This document shows, in pieces, positions 6,382-8,154 of a DNA stretch of 8,154 nt; the stretch's first letter is position 1, and each line of letters starts with the position of its first letter. Position numbers and translations under genes: made by a program. This stretch comes from an uncultured Eubacteriales bacterium (GTDB lineage: Bacteria > Bacillota > Clostridia > Monoglobales > Monoglobaceae): positions 1-8,154 of the forward strand of contig CATVQN010000036.1 of assembly GCA_958346135.1 (NCBI GenBank), read 5' to 3'. The notes under the pieces are model-generated. The model ran no database searches, was not told the origin of the DNA, and worked only from the letters and a program-made list of their open reading frames with translations.

Positions 6382-8097
6382 TTACAGAGAATCGGATACT
6401 TTTTCATAAACCGGTATCTTTTCGGTCGTCACCTCAAACCAGCCGGATGCAACCGGCTCCTTGGTATACCAGTCGCGCCAGCTTCCCTTTGGCAGATACA
6501 CCTTTCTCGTATCACTCTTTGCCGTCAGCGGCGCAACAATCAGATTACCGCAGAAAATATATTCATCGTCAATCTCGTAGGTCTGTTCGTCATCGGTATA
6601 GTCGGCAACCAGCGCACGAACAGGCGGGATTCCGCACCGATGATAATTGTCAAAGGCCTCCTTCAGCATCGGCACCAGCTGTTCCCTGATTTTCAGCAGC
6701 TCCCGCACTTCATCCTCACAGTCAAATTCCGCCCACGGTACCCTTTCACAATACCAGGCATTGATCAGGCACTGTACCGAAAATACCGTTGTCTGCAGTC
6801 TGCGGAGCAGATCCTTTTTAGACACGGCATCACGCAGCTCCGGCGTCCACAAAATACCGGAAAATCCGCTGTTTACGGTTCCTCGAATAAAATCTTCGTG
6901 GTCGTATAAATCACTGTAGAGCACAAATGGGTAGCTTGCCGCAAGCGCCCCGGCATTGCGCACCTCAGACAGTGTTTGTCTGCCCGCAAGCGCTTTCATG
7001 ATAGTTTGCATATAGAGAATGCCGAACATTTGGTGATACTGTTCTCCGTCCATCCCGCCCGGAAATTCTGCGCAGTCGGGAAAGCTCCAGTCGTTTACAA
7101 AATCACTGTCATCGCACTCGTCCAGCTTAAAGCCGTCAATCCCCAGCTCTACAAAATTTTCACGGTGATAGTCGGCAAATTCCTTCTGTGCCTCCTCCAT
7201 GCTGAAGTCCGGTACAAGTCCCTCCCACACCTCATAATCGCCGCTTAAATCATACATTTTCTGATAAAGGGGTGAGCTTGCGTGAATAAAGGCGTGTTCC
7301 CAGAGATTGATGTGAAAGCCGTTATCTATGAGGTGCTTTACAACCTCTCTGTAGTTTTTAAACCGCTCTTGATCCCATACATACGAGCAGGAATAGCTTG
7401 ACGACTGCCAGCCGGGCTCCAGTCCCATAATATCACACGGCAGGTCATGGCTTCTGAAATAGTCCGCAATCTCTATAATCTGGTCACCGGTGCTTTTTCC
7501 GTATGCCCTATAAAATACACCGAGTCCCCATTGCGGGACCTCACAGCCTCCGCCCGAAAACATATTATACTGTGCCACAACATCTAAAATGTTTTTTCCT
7601 TCAAATAGGTAAATATCAATTCCTTTGGCAACGGGAATATCCACGCTCATCACCGTGGTTTCCTTGGAATCGGACTTTGCATACAGCTCGCTGACATCGG
7701 TAATGACAGCATTATTTTCGTTTGCAACCCGATTTTTTTTCTTGGTATATCCGCAGTGTACCTCCATATGCCGTGCCGTATCAAAATACATGCCGTATCC
7801 GTTTGTGGTGACAAAAAACGGAACCGGGGCATGAGAATCTCCTGTATAAGACGCAGGATCTGAGTTGGTTTTCAAACGCAGCTTGTGATTTTTATGATTA
7901 AACCCCTTGAGCTGAAGTCCGAAGCCGTAAATCTGCTCTTTTGGTTTGAGCGGAAACTCAATCAAACAGCCACGGTCAGTCAGTTTAAACTGAATGCTGT
8001 CAATATCGTATTGCAGCTTTGTCTCCTGATAGTTTAAATTCTTGCAAAAAGCTGTGGGAACCAACTTTTCCGGCGTGCCAAACGTAATTTTTTTCAT
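6382..8097 (-). CDS. Glycoside hydrolase family 31 (alpha-glycosidase, substrate unknown)
   Basis: Retaining alpha-glycosidase of clan GH-D, 571 aa from the start chosen here; residue numbers below count from this Met. The N-terminal beta-sandwich (about 1-175) includes EQIYGFGLQLKG and GYGMYFDTAR. The (beta/alpha)8 barrel begins near PQWGLGVFYRAYG (188-200). IDGFKLDECDD carries the predicted nucleophile Asp326, matching the FKxDxxE region of GH31 enzymes. The acid/base candidate is Asp396 in VLYSDLYDHEDF, in the segment before SGFSGILW. A proximal C-terminal beta domain follows (NLIVAPL, VYLPKGSWRDWY), and the chain ends at IPVYEKVSDSL, so the distal domain of larger GH31 enzymes is absent. 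No signal peptide is seen, so it is likely cytosolic and acts on imported oligosaccharides. An in-frame ATG at 8118 would add seven residues but has a weaker ribosome site. Glucosidase, xylosidase or galactosidase activity cannot be distinguished. Confidence 0.9.
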   Translation of the reverse strand: MKKITFGTPEKLVPTAFCKNLNYQETKLQYDIDSIQFKLTDRGCLIEFPLKPKEQIYGFGLQLKGFNHKNHKLRLKTNSDPASYTGDSHAPVPFFVTTNGYGMYFDTARHMEVHCGYTKKKNRVANENNAVITDVSELYAKSDSKETTVMSVDIPVAKGIDIYLFEGKNILDVVAQYNMFSGGGCEVPQWGLGVFYRAYGKSTGDQIIEIADYFRSHDLPCDIMGLEPGWQSSSYSCSYVWDQERFKNYREVVKHLIDNGFHINLWEHAFIHASSPLYQKMYDLSGDYEVWEGLVPDFSMEEAQKEFADYHRENFVELGIDGFKLDECDDSDFVNDWSFPDCAEFPGGMDGEQYHQMFGILYMQTIMKALAGRQTLSEVRNAGALAASYPFVLYSDLYDHEDFIRGTVNSGFSGILWTPELRDAVSKKDLLRRLQTTVFSVQCLINAWYCERVPWAEFDCEDEVRELLKIREQLVPMLKEAFDNYHRCGIPPVRALVADYTDDEQTYEIDDEYIFCGNLIVAPLTAKSDTRKVYLPKGSWRDWYTKEPVASGWFEVTTEKIPVYEKVSDSL

Positions 8098-8154
8098 ACC
8101 AAATTCTCCTTGTTTCATTTTTCATCCGTTTTTCCTACATATGTACAATACCAT
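8098..8154 (-). other. Upstream region of the GH31 gene, cut by the window edge
   Basis: These 57 bases hold the ribosome site described at 8106-8111 and a 10-bp perfect palindrome TACATATGTA (8136-8145). No complete promoter can be assigned because the sequence ends before a -35 region could be seen. Confidence 0.4.
8106..8111 (-). promoter_or_regulatory. Ribosome binding site favouring the inner GH31 start
   Basis: AAGGAG on the minus strand lies 8 nt before the ATG at 8097, giving a protein starting MKKITFGTPEKLVP. The outer ATG at 8118 has only GGATG, 6 nt before it. If the outer ATG were used, this ribosome site would lie inside the coding sequence. Confidence 0.7.

Overview
The window looks like an ordinary chromosomal segment from an anaerobic, probably spore-forming Firmicute of class Clostridia. 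The evidence is a groES-groEL operon behind a perfect CIRCE operator (HrcA control), strong AGGAGG-type ribosome binding sites, a YtaF-family sporulation membrane protein, and a lipoprotein with a clostridial PrsA/SurA-like N-terminus. This placement is inferred from family content; no rRNA or other taxonomic marker is present.

Layout from left to right. (1) 1-486, minus strand: the N-terminal 162 codons of a secreted lipoprotein, cut by the window edge, with its own strong sigma-A-type promoter (522-550). (2) 560-641: an inverted repeat, then the Rho-independent terminator of groEL. (3) 656-2598, minus strand: groEL and groES, 23 bp apart, driven by a promoter (2670-2698) next to a perfect CIRCE (2636-2662). 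(4) 2663-2869: an AT-rich spacer with no credible gene and no visible terminator for the gene upstream. (5) 2870-5515, minus strand: a PMCA-type (P-type IIB) Ca2+-transporting ATPase. (6) 5516-5676: a divergent intergenic region with two small hairpins and one copy of an imperfect repeat whose other copy lies just past the far end of the ATPase gene. (7) 5677-6330, plus strand: ytaF-like membrane protein. (8) 6326-6364: a perfect 18-bp-stem hairpin between convergent genes. (9) 6382-8097, minus strand: a GH31-family glycoside hydrolase. (10) 8098-8154: part of its upstream region.

How the genes relate: groES and groEL form one heat-shock operon. The lipoprotein gene is probably transcribed on its own, although it is also an apparent folding factor, acting outside the membrane. 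The ATPase and the YtaF-like protein are divergently transcribed membrane proteins; both belong to families linked to cation handling, so shared ion homeostasis is possible but unproven. The GH31 gene is a separate carbohydrate-use unit.

I found no CRISPR array, insertion sequence, phage gene, tRNA or rRNA, and no convincing new multi-gene system. The least explained items are the repeat flanking the ATPase gene, the inverted repeat upstream of the lipoprotein promoter, and the divergence of the GH31 active-site region.
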